From: Bacillota bacterium
GTDB lineage: Bacteria > Bacillota > Negativicutes > DSM-13327
Direction: 5' to 3'
Length of the DNA: 64,000 bases
NCBI GenBank assembly: GCA_017889585.1
Contig: JAGFZX010000002.1
Location: 62,001 to 126,000 of the forward strand
The notes beneath the pieces are model-generated. The model was not told where the DNA came from. It worked only from the letters and a program-made list of their open reading frames with translations, and did not search any database. This document shows, piece after piece, positions 26,827 through 35,523 of the stretch. Every line of letters begins with the position of its first letter. Positions within the stretch are counted from its first letter, which is position 1. The position numbers and the translations under genes are program-made.

Positions 26827-27435
26827 ATGATTGATATGTCAGATTTATTTAAGGAAATAGAAGAATATGCTGATGAAAATGACATTCCCATTATTAATAA
26901 AGTGAGTAGTCAGTTGCTAATAGAGACTGTTAAGAACAAAGCGCCTAAGTCTATCTTGGAAATAGGTACTGCGGTAGGATATTCCGCATTGTTAATGGCG
27001 AGTTATATGCCGATAGATGGCAAAATTATTACCATTGAGCAAGATGCTAATCGTATTGATACTGCTTATGATTTTATTACCAGAGCTGGTAGGATTGAAC
27101 AAATACAGCTCTTAGATGGAGATGCTAGTGATATTTTATTGCAGCTTGAGGGGACATTTGACTTAGTGTTTATTGATGCTGCGAAAGGTCAATATCTTGA
27201 TTATTTGCAGAAAATCATAGATAAACTTGTCGTCGGTGCTGTAATTATAGCTGACAATGTATTGTTTCGTGGCATGGTCATGAGTGAAGAACCACCGCAA
27301 AAGCGCTATCGGACGATTGTTAAGCGTTTACGAGAATATTTGGATTTCGTTAGCCATGATCCGCGTTTTTCCACTACCATTCATTCTGAAGGTGATGGTG
27401 TGGCTATTTCTTATTATCGAGGAGCGAATAAATAG
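26827..27435 (+). CDS. Class-I SAM-dependent O-methyltransferase
   Basis: A 202-aa catechol-O-methyltransferase-like protein (TrmR/YrrM type). SAM-binding motif SILEIGTAVGYSALLMA (about 40-56), acidic strand IITIEQD and metal-site region LVFIDAAKGQYLDYL. The Bacillus relative TrmR methylates 5-hydroxyuridine in tRNA, and its partner genes there are U32 peptidases for tRNA hydroxylation. That arrangement is matched here, where a U32 gene overlaps the stop, so a tRNA role is a reasonable inference. Confidence 0.87.
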   Translation: MIDMSDLFKEIEEYADENDIPIINKVSSQLLIETVKNKAPKSILEIGTAVGYSALLMASYMPIDGKIITIEQDANRIDTAYDFITRAGRIEQIQLLDGDASDILLQLEGTFDLVFIDAAKGQYLDYLQKIIDKLVVGAVIIADNVLFRGMVMSEEPPQKRYRTIVKRLREYLDFVSHDPRFSTTIHSEGDGVAISYYRGANK

Positions 27436-28664
27436 TGAATAAACCTGAACTTTTAGCGCCAGCTGGTAATCTTGAAAAACTTAAGATGGCTCTGCTTTAT
27501 GGTGCTGACGCAGTATTTATGGGTGGTAAGGCTTTTGGATTGAGAGCTTTTAGTGATAATTTTGATGATGATCAGCTAAAAGAAGGCATTGACTTTGCCC
27601 ATAGTTTGCAAAAAAAAGCCTATGTGACGGTGAATATATTTCCACATAATGAGGATTTACTAGCATTGCCTGATTATATTAAATTTTTATATGATAGTCA
27701 GGCTGATGCAGTGATTGTTTCAGATCTTGGCGTTTATCGTATTGTGCGTGAGGTAGCACCAAAGCTGCCGATACATATTAGTACCCAAGCCAATAATACC
27801 AACTGGTCGTCAGTGCTATGTTGGCAGGAGTTAGGGGCTAGTAGAGTGGTGTTAGCCAGAGAACTTTCATTGGCGGATATTGGTGTAATTAGGCGCAAAG
27901 TAAATATTGAGCTGGAAGCTTTCGTGCATGGAGCCATGTGCATATCCTATTCGGGACGCTGTTTGATGAGCAATTATTTTACTGATCGTGATGCCAATCG
28001 TGGTCAATGTGCTCAACCATGCCGCTGGAAGTTTAATTTAGTGGAAGAAAAACGCCCGGGAGAATATTACCCAGTTTTGGAAGATGATCGGGGGACATAT
28101 ATTTTTAATTCTAAAGACTTATGCTTATTGCCGCATATCCCCGAATTAATTAATAGTGGCCTTGATAGTTTTAAAATTGAAGGACGTATGAAAAGTGTGC
28201 ATTATGTGGCTAGTGTTGTTAAGGTGTATCGGGAGGCTATTGATGCATATATGACTGATCCTGAAAATTTCAGTATCAAGGTAGAGTGGTTAGAAGAATT
28301 ACAGAAGATTTCTCATCGTGCTTATACGACAGGGTTTTATTTTAATAATACAACGCAGCATGATCAAATTTATGGTTCGTCTTCTTATGAGCAGACCCAT
28401 GATTTTATTGGTTTAGTTAAAAGCTATGATGCTAGTACCCGAATGGCTGTTGTTGAACAACGTAATAATATGAAAGTTGGTCAGAAAATCGAAATTATGC
28501 AACCACAGCAACCTAATTTCAGCCAGGAAATTGCTGAAATATTTGATATAGATGGTAATCCTATCAGTGTAGCGCCTCATCCACAACAACTTCTTATGAT
28601 GCGTATGAATAAACCTGTGAGGGAATTTGCCATGCTGCGCCGAAGGGTGAGAGAGTATGTGTGA
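27435..28664 (+). CDS. U32 family peptidase, TrhP-like
   Basis: Start GTG 27435 overlaps the stop of the methyltransferase. 409 aa, beginning KPELLAPAGNLEKLKMALLYG and containing the U32 signature EAFVHGAMCISYSGRCLMSN and RGQCAQPCRW, four Cys likely to bind an Fe-S cluster. U32 proteins of this class (TrhP/YrrN-O) are needed for 5-hydroxyuridine in tRNA, which would be methylated by the upstream enzyme. Peptidase activity is not established for this branch. Confidence 0.9.
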   Translation: MNKPELLAPAGNLEKLKMALLYGADAVFMGGKAFGLRAFSDNFDDDQLKEGIDFAHSLQKKAYVTVNIFPHNEDLLALPDYIKFLYDSQADAVIVSDLGVYRIVREVAPKLPIHISTQANNTNWSSVLCWQELGASRVVLARELSLADIGVIRRKVNIELEAFVHGAMCISYSGRCLMSNYFTDRDANRGQCAQPCRWKFNLVEEKRPGEYYPVLEDDRGTYIFNSKDLCLLPHIPELINSGLDSFKIEGRMKSVHYVASVVKVYREAIDAYMTDPENFSIKVEWLEELQKISHRAYTTGFYFNNTTQHDQIYGSSSYEQTHDFIGLVKSYDASTRMAVVEQRNNMKVGQKIEIMQPQQPNFSQEIAEIFDIDGNPISVAPHPQQLLMMRMNKPVREFAMLRRRVREYV

Positions 28665-28866
28665 AGAAATTTTAATTAAGATTGATTTGAAACATATTAA
28701 TTATATAAATAGAATTATGGAAGGCTATGAGTATTTAGGAGTAGTCACTACTGTCAAAGATATGGAAAATGTACTGCGTATTCGGGTTACACCTGATACA
28801 TATCGCGAAGTACAGGAAATTCTAGCAAACCTGCCATTAGAGTTTGAGTATGTAAAACTAAAATAA
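28657..28866 (+). CDS. DUF4911 small protein
   Basis: A 69-aa protein overlapping the U32 gene by 8 bp. It begins MCEEILIKIDLKHINYINRI and has an alternating strand/helix pattern ending LPLEFEYVKLK, matching the small DUF4911 family found after U32 genes in Negativicutes and Clostridia. The overlap implies translational coupling. Function unknown. Confidence 0.82.
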   Translation: MCEEILIKIDLKHINYINRIMEGYEYLGVVTTVKDMENVLRIRVTPDTYREVQEILANLPLEFEYVKLK

Positions 28867-28905
28867 TTTTATAACAAAATGCCATACTATTAAAGAGGTG
28901 ATAGT

Positions 28906-30585
28906 GTGGCATTTCGTATTTCGCGAATTTATAGTATAGTGAATTTTTTTATTATAATAAGCAGTTTGTTGATTATTCGGTTATTTTATTTGCAAATTAT
29001 TGAAAATACGAATTTGGTAAGGCAAAGTTTGAGTATGCGTATGCAGGAAGTGCCTATAGAAGTTCCTAGAGGTGAGATTGTCGATCGCTCAGGATTGGCT
29101 CTGACAAATACAGGGCAGCATTTTACGATTATCATTTTCCCTGGGCAAGTTAAAAATGCACAAATGGCAACTTCTCAATTAGCACAATTAACTGGGGTAT
29201 CAGCCGAGTTCTTTTTATCCCAACTGACTGCTAATAAGCAACCATTTAAAATAAAGATGAAGATTGATGTTGTTACTGGACAAAAAATAAATAGCCTAAA
29301 AATACCAGGGGTTGTGGTCGTATCAGAAAGGTCTAGATATGGTTATAGCTCTTTAGCGGCTCATGTAACAGGTTATATTAATAGTGCAGATAATGAAGGT
29401 GTTAGCGGTATTGAAGGGATGTATGATAATGTACTACGGGGAAATCAGCCAGAATATGCTACTGTATTGGTTGATGCCACTAATCGCGTCATCCCTGGTC
29501 TGGGGTATAAACGCTTGCGTCTCTCGGGAGGTTCAGGACCTAGTAATGTTGTGTTGACTTTAGATCGAGATATTCAAAAAAATGTGGAACGCCTAATGGA
29601 TCAGCATTCTATAAATGGGGCTGTGGTGGTATTACGCCCGAGTACCGGCGAAATTTTGGCAATGGCTTCACGTCCTAATTTTGATGCTAACCATCTTGGT
29701 GATTATCTAATGCAGGATACAGCGCCGCTACTTAATAGGGCGGTATCAGCTTATCAGCCTGGATCGGTATTCAAACTTGTAACAGCAGCAGCAGCTTTAG
29801 AATGTGGCATAGTACGGCCAGATGATAGGTTTTATGATCCCGGATATATTGAGGTTAATAATTTACGCTTTAAGGGGTGGGATTATGATAAGGGTGGGCG
29901 TGGACAGCTGACATTTACAGAAGCACTAGCTTATTCTAGCAATCCTGTTTTTATTGAAGTTGGCTTAAAATTAGGTGCAGAAGCATTGCTTTCCTTTGCA
30001 CAAAAGTTTGGTTTTGGGCAAAAGAGTAAAATGAATTTTAATGGTGAATCAGCTGGTAACTTGCCAATCCTTGATACTATTTATCCCGGTGAACTTGCCA
30101 ATTTTGCTATTGGACAAGGGGAATTTGAGGCTACCCCCTTACAAGTTGCATCTCTGATCGCGACGATTGCCAATGATGGTATTAAAGTTGATCCATATTT
30201 GGTCAGTAAGCTGACTAATTCTGAAGGCACCGTTGTTAAAAGTTATGGGGCATCTTCTGGTACTAGGGTTTTATCAAAAAAAACAGCTAGGCAAATGCAG
30301 GAAATGATGACTGCTGTTACTCGCTTTGGTACAGGACAGACTGCCTATGTTGAGGGAATGGGTTCAGCTGGTAAAACTGGATCGGCAGAAACTGGGCGAA
30401 TGAATGGAGCTGGGCAGGGAATTAGTCATGCCTGGTTCGCTGGTTATGGGCCATTAAAAAATCCTCAATATGCCATAGTGGTTTTCGTTGAAGATGGTAT
30501 GTCTGGTGGTGATGTTGCAGCGCCCATATTTGGTGAAATTCTTAGTGGAATATATGAGAGTATTCCTAAAAATGCGCCACCTTAA
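28906..30585 (+). CDS. Penicillin-binding protein (class B transpeptidase)
   Basis: Start GTG 28906 behind AGAGGTG; 559 aa. One N-terminal membrane helix (about 10-27), a PBP dimerisation domain (RGEIVDRSGLALTNTG), then the transpeptidase domain with SVFK (Ser about 286), SSN in AYSSNPVFIEV, and KTG in SAGKTGSAETG. Class-B PBP of the FtsI/SpoVD/PBP2 group. Its neighbours do not decide between elongation, division or spore cortex use. A PASTA domain, frequent in SpoVD, is absent. Confidence 0.92.
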   Translation: MAFRISRIYSIVNFFIIISSLLIIRLFYLQIIENTNLVRQSLSMRMQEVPIEVPRGEIVDRSGLALTNTGQHFTIIIFPGQVKNAQMATSQLAQLTGVSAEFFLSQLTANKQPFKIKMKIDVVTGQKINSLKIPGVVVVSERSRYGYSSLAAHVTGYINSADNEGVSGIEGMYDNVLRGNQPEYATVLVDATNRVIPGLGYKRLRLSGGSGPSNVVLTLDRDIQKNVERLMDQHSINGAVVVLRPSTGEILAMASRPNFDANHLGDYLMQDTAPLLNRAVSAYQPGSVFKLVTAAAALECGIVRPDDRFYDPGYIEVNNLRFKGWDYDKGGRGQLTFTEALAYSSNPVFIEVGLKLGAEALLSFAQKFGFGQKSKMNFNGESAGNLPILDTIYPGELANFAIGQGEFEATPLQVASLIATIANDGIKVDPYLVSKLTNSEGTVVKSYGASSGTRVLSKKTARQMQEMMTAVTRFGTGQTAYVEGMGSAGKTGSAETGRMNGAGQGISHAWFAGYGPLKNPQYAIVVFVEDGMSGGDVAAPIFGEILSGIYESIPKNAPP

Positions 30586-30591
30586 TGCAAA

Positions 30592-30647
30592 GAGGTTGTT
30601 TAAAAATGTGCAGCAAGTACATAATGGACATTTTTAAACAGCCTTTG
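30592..30647 (+). repeat. Palindromic intergenic element, copy 2 (GTTTAAAAATG type)
   Basis: GGTTGTTTAAAAATG near 30594 pairs with CATTTTTAAACAGCC (ending 30643) around an 18-20-base loop. Same architecture and end sequence as 19249-19310, with changes in both arms. It may double as the terminator of the PBP gene. Confidence 0.6.
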
Positions 30648-30775
30648 TAAAATATTCTAGTCAAAAAAAAAAATATATGTTAAAATATAACGACTAATAA
30701 ATTATTATGTTAAGGCTGTGCTGGAGTGATAATTCATATTAGTTGTTTTGGGTTTTACAGTTATCTTTTAGCATT

Positions 30776-30813
30776 GGAGGTAGCTGCTCGTATCGTTAGC
30801 AGCGAGAACTAAT
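30776..30813 (+). promoter_or_regulatory. Shine-Dalgarno with intervening hairpin before the M24 peptidase
   Basis: The only strong Shine-Dalgarno, GGAGG (30776-30780), is 33 bases from the ATG. Between them GCTGCT (30783-30788) and AGCAGC (30798-30803) can form a hairpin that would shorten the effective spacing to about 12 bases. Confidence 0.45.
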
Positions 30814-31881
30814 ATGGAAAGAAGAGTAAGAAAGCTTCGTAGATTTATGAGTGCGCATGAACTATGTGGCATCCTTATCACTAAGCCAGAGAATAGGCGA
30901 TATTTTAGTGGTTTTAGCGGCTCAGCAGGGATGTTATTAATTTCTGAATATGCGAGCAAGTTGTTAACGGATTTTCGCTATATTGAACAGGCTGCTGCCG
31001 AAGCAGAACAGTGTGATATTTTACGTTATGCTGTTAGTGCTTATGAAATGTTATCAGAGATTACTGCCAAACTAGGCCTAACTACAATCGGTTTTGAAAG
31101 TGACTTTGTTACATATGATATGTATACTAAATTGGCTGATAGTTTGCCTAAGCTTAATTTAGTACCTGTTCAGATTGATGCTTTGCGTATGGTTAAAGAT
31201 GCTAATGAAATTGCATCAATTAAGAAAGCGGTAGAAATTGCCGATCAGGCTTTTTCACATATATTATCATATATAAAACCAGGTATTAGTGAGCAAGCCG
31301 TTGCTCTGGAAATCGAGTTTCATATGGGGAAACTTGGTGCCGAAAAACCTGCATTTGATACTATTGTAGCTTCAGGAAAGCGTGGAGCACTGCCCCATGG
31401 TAAGGCTTCGCAAAAGATAATTCAGCTTGGTGATTTTGTGACTATGGATTTTGGAGCAGTATATCAGGGTTATCATTCTGATATTACACGTACGATATGT
31501 ATAGGTACAGCTACTGCTAAGCAACGTGAAATTTATGAAATTGTGTTAGCAGCTCAATTGGCTGGCGTACAGGCTACTCATCCAGGTAAAACTGGTAAAG
31601 ATATAGATTCTGAATCCAGAAAAATCATCATGAATGCTGGTTATGGTGAATACTTTGGTCATGGTTTGGGACATAGTTTGGGTCTTGCTATCCATGAAGA
31701 ACCGAGACTTTCACCAGGGAATACACAGACTATTTTAAAGGAAAATATGGTGGTAACAGTTGAGCCAGGGATCTATCTGCCTGAGTGGGGTGGCGTTCGT
31801 ATTGAGGATACGGTTTTGGTTAGTGCTAATGGCTGTCAAATATTGACTGCTAGTAGCAAACAGTTAATAGAGTGTATATAA
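30814..31881 (+). CDS. M24 family Xaa-Pro aminopeptidase
   Basis: A 355-aa creatinase-like N-domain (GILITKPENRRYFSGFSGSA) plus the pita-bread catalytic domain with metal ligands in TMDFGAVYQGYHSDITRT, GHGLGHSLGLAIHE, VEPGIYLPEWGG and RIEDTVLV. It removes N-terminal residues before proline. It precedes efp, a common pairing in Firmicutes that suits the Pro theme. Start ATG 30814 matches the family N-terminus, and no in-frame alternative exists because a stop lies at 30781. Confidence 0.94.
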   Translation: MERRVRKLRRFMSAHELCGILITKPENRRYFSGFSGSAGMLLISEYASKLLTDFRYIEQAAAEAEQCDILRYAVSAYEMLSEITAKLGLTTIGFESDFVTYDMYTKLADSLPKLNLVPVQIDALRMVKDANEIASIKKAVEIADQAFSHILSYIKPGISEQAVALEIEFHMGKLGAEKPAFDTIVASGKRGALPHGKASQKIIQLGDFVTMDFGAVYQGYHSDITRTICIGTATAKQREIYEIVLAAQLAGVQATHPGKTGKDIDSESRKIIMNAGYGEYFGHGLGHSLGLAIHEEPRLSPGNTQTILKENMVVTVEPGIYLPEWGGVRIEDTVLVSANGCQILTASSKQLIECI

Positions 31882-31908
31882 AATTTAATACAATTATGGA
31901 GGTATATA

Positions 31909-32466
31909 ATGATTTCAGTAAGTGATATTCGTAATGGTGCGACTATTGAGATTGATAATAATGTTTGGCAAATAGTGGATTTCCAACATGTTAAACCAGG
32001 TAAAGGTGCGGCGTTTGTGCGTACAAAGATGAAAAATGTAAAATCTGGCGCAGTTGTTGAGCGCACATTTAACCCTAACGAAAAGTTCCCCAAAGCACGT
32101 ATTGATACTCGTCAAATGCAGTATCTATATGAGAATGATGGACTCTATAATTTTATGGACAATGAAACTTATGACCAGAGCGAATTGACTGCGTTGCAGT
32201 TAGGTGATGCTGTAAAATATCTCAAAGAAAACATGGAAATTAGTATTATGTTTTTCCAAGGGAATATTATTGGTGTTGATTTGCCAGTTGCAGTTGAACT
32301 TGAAGTCGTTGAAACCGACCCTGGTATTCGTGGCGATACTGCGACAGGCGGTACGAAACCAGCGAAAATGGAAACTGGTTGTGTAGTACGTGTGCCGTTA
32401 TTTATCAATATTGGTGATGTTTTAAGAATTGATACTCGTACTGGTGAATATTTGGAGAGAGCATAA
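31909..32466 (+). CDS. efp: Elongation factor P
   Basis: A 185-aa, three-barrel protein starting [20 protein letters not shown], with the conserved loop [12 protein letters not shown] carrying the Lys that is modified in some bacteria, and the C-terminal EF-P signature region [17 protein letters not shown]. It relieves ribosome stalling at polyproline. RBS GGAGG. Follows the Xaa-Pro peptidase by 27 bp. Confidence 0.97.
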   Translation: MISVSDIRNGATIEIDNNVWQIVDFQHVKPGKGAAFVRTKMKNVKSGAVVERTFNPNEKFPKARIDTRQMQYLYENDGLYNFMDNETYDQSELTALQLGDAVKYLKENMEISIMFFQGNIIGVDLPVAVELEVVETDPGIRGDTATGGTKPAKMETGCVVRVPLFINIGDVLRIDTRTGEYLERA

Positions 32467-32474
32467 CTTAATCG

Positions 32475-32511
32475 ATGCTGTATTCTTACATTGTAAGGAT
32501 ACAGCATTTTT
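32475..32511 (+). terminator. Terminator of efp
   Basis: ATGCTGTAT pairs with ATACAGCAT, followed by five T residues; the inner TCTTACA/TGTAAGGA extends the stem. Confidence 0.88.
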
Positions 32512-32512
32512 G

Positions 32513-32610
32513 CGGAATCAGAAAGTATAACACTTTCCGATTCCAAGTAAGAACGACTAAGGCTTCTGCCTGCGTCTGAGGACTTGGCGAAAGCTAAGTC
32601 TTTTCTTATA
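32513..32610 (+). repeat. Dispersed two-hairpin element A, copy 2
   Basis: Hairpin 1 GGAATCAGAAAG / CTTTCCGATTCC; middle GACTAAGGCTTCTGCCTGCG identical to copy 1; hairpin 2 GACTTGG-cgaaag-CTAAGTC with one G-U pair and TTTTCTTATA tail. It begins directly after the efp terminator. The remaining 160 bp to the next gene show nothing recognisable. Confidence 0.85.
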
Positions 32611-32773
32611 TTATTATATGTTTTCAGATTTTTTTAATATTTTGCATAGATAAGCAAAAAGCTAGCCAAAATAAGCAATAGTAGCAGTTAAAATATTAAG
32701 AATTAACTGTTCATCTCATGGGCACTATATTAATAGGCCAGTAAAAATAGTTAGTGAGGGGGTTTGTGTATCT

Positions 32774-33226
32774 ATGGGAAATATAAAAGAACGGGTGGCT
32801 TATTTGCAAGGCTTAACTCAAGGGCTTAATGTAAACTCTAGTTCTGCTGAAGGTAAAGTGATAATGAATATCATTGATGTGCTTGATGATATGGCTGAAG
32901 AATTTAATAATATCCAGATGGTGCAAGAAGATTTGGAAACTTTTGTAGAGAGTATTGACGAGGATCTAACTGATTTAGAAGAAGAAGTTTATGAAGATAT
33001 TGACGATGAAAACTTTGTGGAAGTACAATGTCCTTCCTGCCGTGAAACTGTTAGCTTTGCATCAGATATATTAGAAGAAGATGATGAAGTAGAAGTTTCA
33101 TGTCCTCATTGTGGTGAGACCGTATATGACAGTGGTTTAGAATATGATGATATAGACATGGACATGAACATGGATGATGAACATACTGATTATAATATTA
33201 GATATGGTATTCACCCAGGAATTTAG
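32774..33226 (+). CDS. CD1247-domain zinc-ribbon protein
   Basis: A 150-aa protein: an N-terminal helical domain (IKERVAYLQGLTQGLNV, coiled-coil to about residue 75) followed by an acidic linker and a zinc ribbon with CPSC and CPHC (about 88-91 and 111-114). This is the CD1247 N-terminal-domain family, often mislabelled as AraC regulators. It is conserved just upstream of the spoIIIA operon in clostridia and Negativicutes, role unknown. RBS GAGGGGG. Confidence 0.88.
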   Translation: MGNIKERVAYLQGLTQGLNVNSSSAEGKVIMNIIDVLDDMAEEFNNIQMVQEDLETFVESIDEDLTDLEEEVYEDIDDENFVEVQCPSCRETVSFASDILEEDDEVEVSCPHCGETVYDSGLEYDDIDMDMNMDDEHTDYNIRYGIHPGI

Positions 33227-33253
33227 TAAAACGTCATAAATCATTCAGGTGGA

Positions 33254-33284
33254 AAATCCCGGTTAACCGGGATTTTTTTTTTTT
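33254..33284 (+). terminator. Terminator before the spoIIIA operon
   Basis: AATCCCGG-TTAA-CCGGGATT perfect stem followed by about ten T residues. Confidence 0.92.
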
Positions 33285-33291
33285 GCTATTG

Positions 33292-33320
33292 GAATATATT
33301 TCTTTTTATTCCATATCTAT
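33292..33320 (+). promoter_or_regulatory. Possible sigma-E promoter of spoIIIA
   Basis: GAATATA (33292-33298) and CATATCTAT (33312-33320) with 13 bp between them resemble the sigma-E -35 and -10 boxes. The site lies 23 bp before spoIIIAA, which is sigma-E controlled in Bacillus. Confidence 0.45.
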
Positions 33321-33342
33321 ATAAAGAAAGGATGAAAAATAA

Positions 33343-34335
33343 ATGCTTAATATCAAAAAAAAAGAAATTGAGAACATATTAGAAAAATTTATTTTTCCTG
33401 TATTACCCCCCCACTTGGTTGCTATAATCAGTGCTATTCCGACTGCTCAGTTAGCTTATTTAATGGAAATTAGATTGCGGATAAATAGGCCCTTGCTACT
33501 GGTCTTAGGATCTGTAGATATAATGTTGAGCTCTATGGGCGCTATAGTAAACGATCTAGATGCGGCATATTTATGTACCCGAGAGGATGTTAATAAAATA
33601 GTACAGCTCATTAGTAAGAACTCGCTGTATGCTTTTGAACAAGAACTAAAAATGGGTTTTTTAACAATACATGGTGGGCATAGAGTTGGTTTGGCTGGAC
33701 AGGCAATTGTTGATGGCGGAGAAATGAAGGCCCTGAAAAATATTAGTTCTCTTAATATTCGTATGGCCAGAGAAATAAAGGGCTGCGGGGATAAAGTTAT
33801 GCCCTATATTATTACTAAGGAAAAAAAAGTATTAAGTACATTGGTGATTTCTCCGCCCTGCTGCGGAAAGACAACCATATTGCGTGACTTAATAAGGCAA
33901 ATAAGTGTAGGAAATAAGGAGTTTAGGGGATTGCAGGTAGGGGTAGTTGATGAGCGTTCAGAAATTGCAGCCTGCAAAAGTGGTATACCCACTGTGGACC
34001 TTGGTCCGCGTACAGATGTACTTGATGGCTGTCCTAAAGCCAGTGGCATGCTGATGTTAATTAGGTCAATGTCACCAGCAGTAGTCGCAACAGATGAATT
34101 AGGACGGGCTGAAGATGTATGTGCTGTGAGTGAGGCGTTAAATGCTGGTATTAGTATACTAGCCACTGTTCATGGCCGAGATATTAATGAGGTACTGCAG
34201 CGTCCTTATGTGGGAGATTTAATACAGCATAAGTATTTTGACCGTTATATTATACTCAGTGATAGACCAAAGGTGGGCACAATTGAAAAAATTGTTGATA
34301 GTAAAGAACATAAAATTTTATGGGAAAAGGAGTAG
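33343..34335 (+). CDS. spoIIIAA: Stage III sporulation protein AA
   Basis: A 330-aa ATPase of the secretion-ATPase type. Walker A reads PPCCGKTTILRDL (two Cys in the loop), Walker B region VVATDELGRAEDV, plus DERSEIAACKSGIP. It powers the SpoIIIA-SpoIIQ channel between mother cell and forespore. First gene of the complete spoIIIAA-AH operon. RBS AAAGGATG. Full length. Confidence 0.96.
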   Translation: MLNIKKKEIENILEKFIFPVLPPHLVAIISAIPTAQLAYLMEIRLRINRPLLLVLGSVDIMLSSMGAIVNDLDAAYLCTREDVNKIVQLISKNSLYAFEQELKMGFLTIHGGHRVGLAGQAIVDGGEMKALKNISSLNIRMAREIKGCGDKVMPYIITKEKKVLSTLVISPPCCGKTTILRDLIRQISVGNKEFRGLQVGVVDERSEIAACKSGIPTVDLGPRTDVLDGCPKASGMLMLIRSMSPAVVATDELGRAEDVCAVSEALNAGISILATVHGRDINEVLQRPYVGDLIQHKYFDRYIILSDRPKVGTIEKIVDSKEHKILWEKE

Positions 34336-34339
34336 AAAA

Positions 34340-34861
34340 ATGTGGATAAAATTGGCAGGTGGTGTATTAGTATTGTTAGTAAGTTCGTGCATTGGTTTTC
34401 AATTAGCAGCCCGCTGTAGTGGACGACCACAACATATTAGACAGATTGTAAGTTGTTTAGGGTCTTTAAAGTCTTATATAACATATGCCTCTTTACCGCT
34501 GCATGAAGCCTTGAGTCAGTGTACTCATGGTACATACGGCCCTGTTGCTGAATTTTTTCATCATACTGCCACGTTGTTGGAGCAAAATGGTGGGCTATCG
34601 CCTCAGCAAGCAATCAATATAGTGCTCGGTGATATGCAAGGGCGGTTAATTCTAAAACAGTCTGAATTGGAAATATTGGGTATATTAGGCGCCAATTTGG
34701 GTATTATGAACCGCCAGGAACAGGGCAATTATTTGTCAATGATTATTGAGGAATTAGAAAAGCTTGAGAGTGAAGCGGCACGGTTACGTGATCTTAATAC
34801 TAGAATGTATCGTTATTTAGGTATTTGTGGGGGACTCGCTATCGTGATTTTATTAGTGTGA
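34340..34861 (+). CDS. spoIIIAB: Stage III sporulation protein AB
   Basis: Start ATG 34340 behind AAGGAG, 4 bp after spoIIIAA; 173 aa. N-terminal membrane helix (about 4-22) and C-terminal helix (about 153-172) around a helical GspF-like core (LGSLKSYITYASLPLHEAL). Part of the mother-cell side of the feeding-tube channel. Confidence 0.95.
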   Translation: MWIKLAGGVLVLLVSSCIGFQLAARCSGRPQHIRQIVSCLGSLKSYITYASLPLHEALSQCTHGTYGPVAEFFHHTATLLEQNGGLSPQQAINIVLGDMQGRLILKQSELEILGILGANLGIMNRQEQGNYLSMIIEELEKLESEAARLRDLNTRMYRYLGICGGLAIVILLV

Positions 34862-34914
34862 TAATTTGTGAAATTCTGTATTGCTAAATATGTACGTGGC
34901 GGAGGAGGCCTAAT

Positions 34915-35112
34915 ATGGAGTTGGACTTAATATTTAAAATTGCTGGTGTTGGAATATTGGTTTCAGTTTTTCACATTGCATTAAAACAGGCTGGCAAGGA
35001 AGATATGGCACATTTGTGTACTCTGGCTGGCTTTACTATAGTGCTGTTATGGGTTGTACAATTGCTAGGGCGGTTGTTCAATACTGTGCAGGATGTCTTT
35101 AAGTTATTCTAA
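34915..35112 (+). CDS. spoIIIAC: Stage III sporulation protein AC
   Basis: A 65-aa protein with two membrane helices (about 6-25 and 34-53); contains GILVSVFHIALKQAGKEDMA, the conserved SpoIIIAC stretch. RBS GGAGGAGG. Small membrane subunit of the channel. Confidence 0.95.
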   Translation: MELDLIFKIAGVGILVSVFHIALKQAGKEDMAHLCTLAGFTIVLLWVVQLLGRLFNTVQDVFKLF

Positions 35113-35124
35113 GGGGTGCACAGC

Positions 35125-35511
35125 ATGGAAATTATTCAGATTATCGGTCTAGGATTTGTGGTAACTCTACTTATTTTAATTATAAAACAACAGCGGCCAG
35201 AAATTGCGGTACAGTTAAGTTTGGCCCTGGCAACAATTATTTTTTTAATGGTACTGAGCAAAATTAATGTTGTATTAAATTTGTTCCGCGATATGGCAGC
35301 CAAGGCCAATATAAGTTCAATGTACCTCAATACGATTCTAAAAATTATTGGTATTGCATATGTTACTGAATTTGGGGCACAAGTTTGTCGAGATGCTGGG
35401 GAAGGAGCGGTAGCAGGTAAGATAGAGTTTGCCGGCAAAGTGTTAGTGATGGTTATGGCTATTCCGATTATCGCCTTGGTACTTGATACGATTGTGAGAT
35501 TGATTCCATAA
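35125..35511 (+). CDS. spoIIIAD: Stage III sporulation protein AD
   Basis: Start ATG 35125, 8 bases after AAGGGG; GTG 35116 overlaps the RBS. 128 aa with three to four membrane helices; contains ILKIIGIAYVTEFGAQVCRD, the conserved SpoIIIAD segment. Homologous in part to SpoIIIAC. Confidence 0.95.
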   Translation: MEIIQIIGLGFVVTLLILIIKQQRPEIAVQLSLALATIIFLMVLSKINVVLNLFRDMAAKANISSMYLNTILKIIGIAYVTEFGAQVCRDAGEGAVAGKIEFAGKVLVMVMAIPIIALVLDTIVRLIP

Positions 35512-35523
35512 GGTGGAATACGA

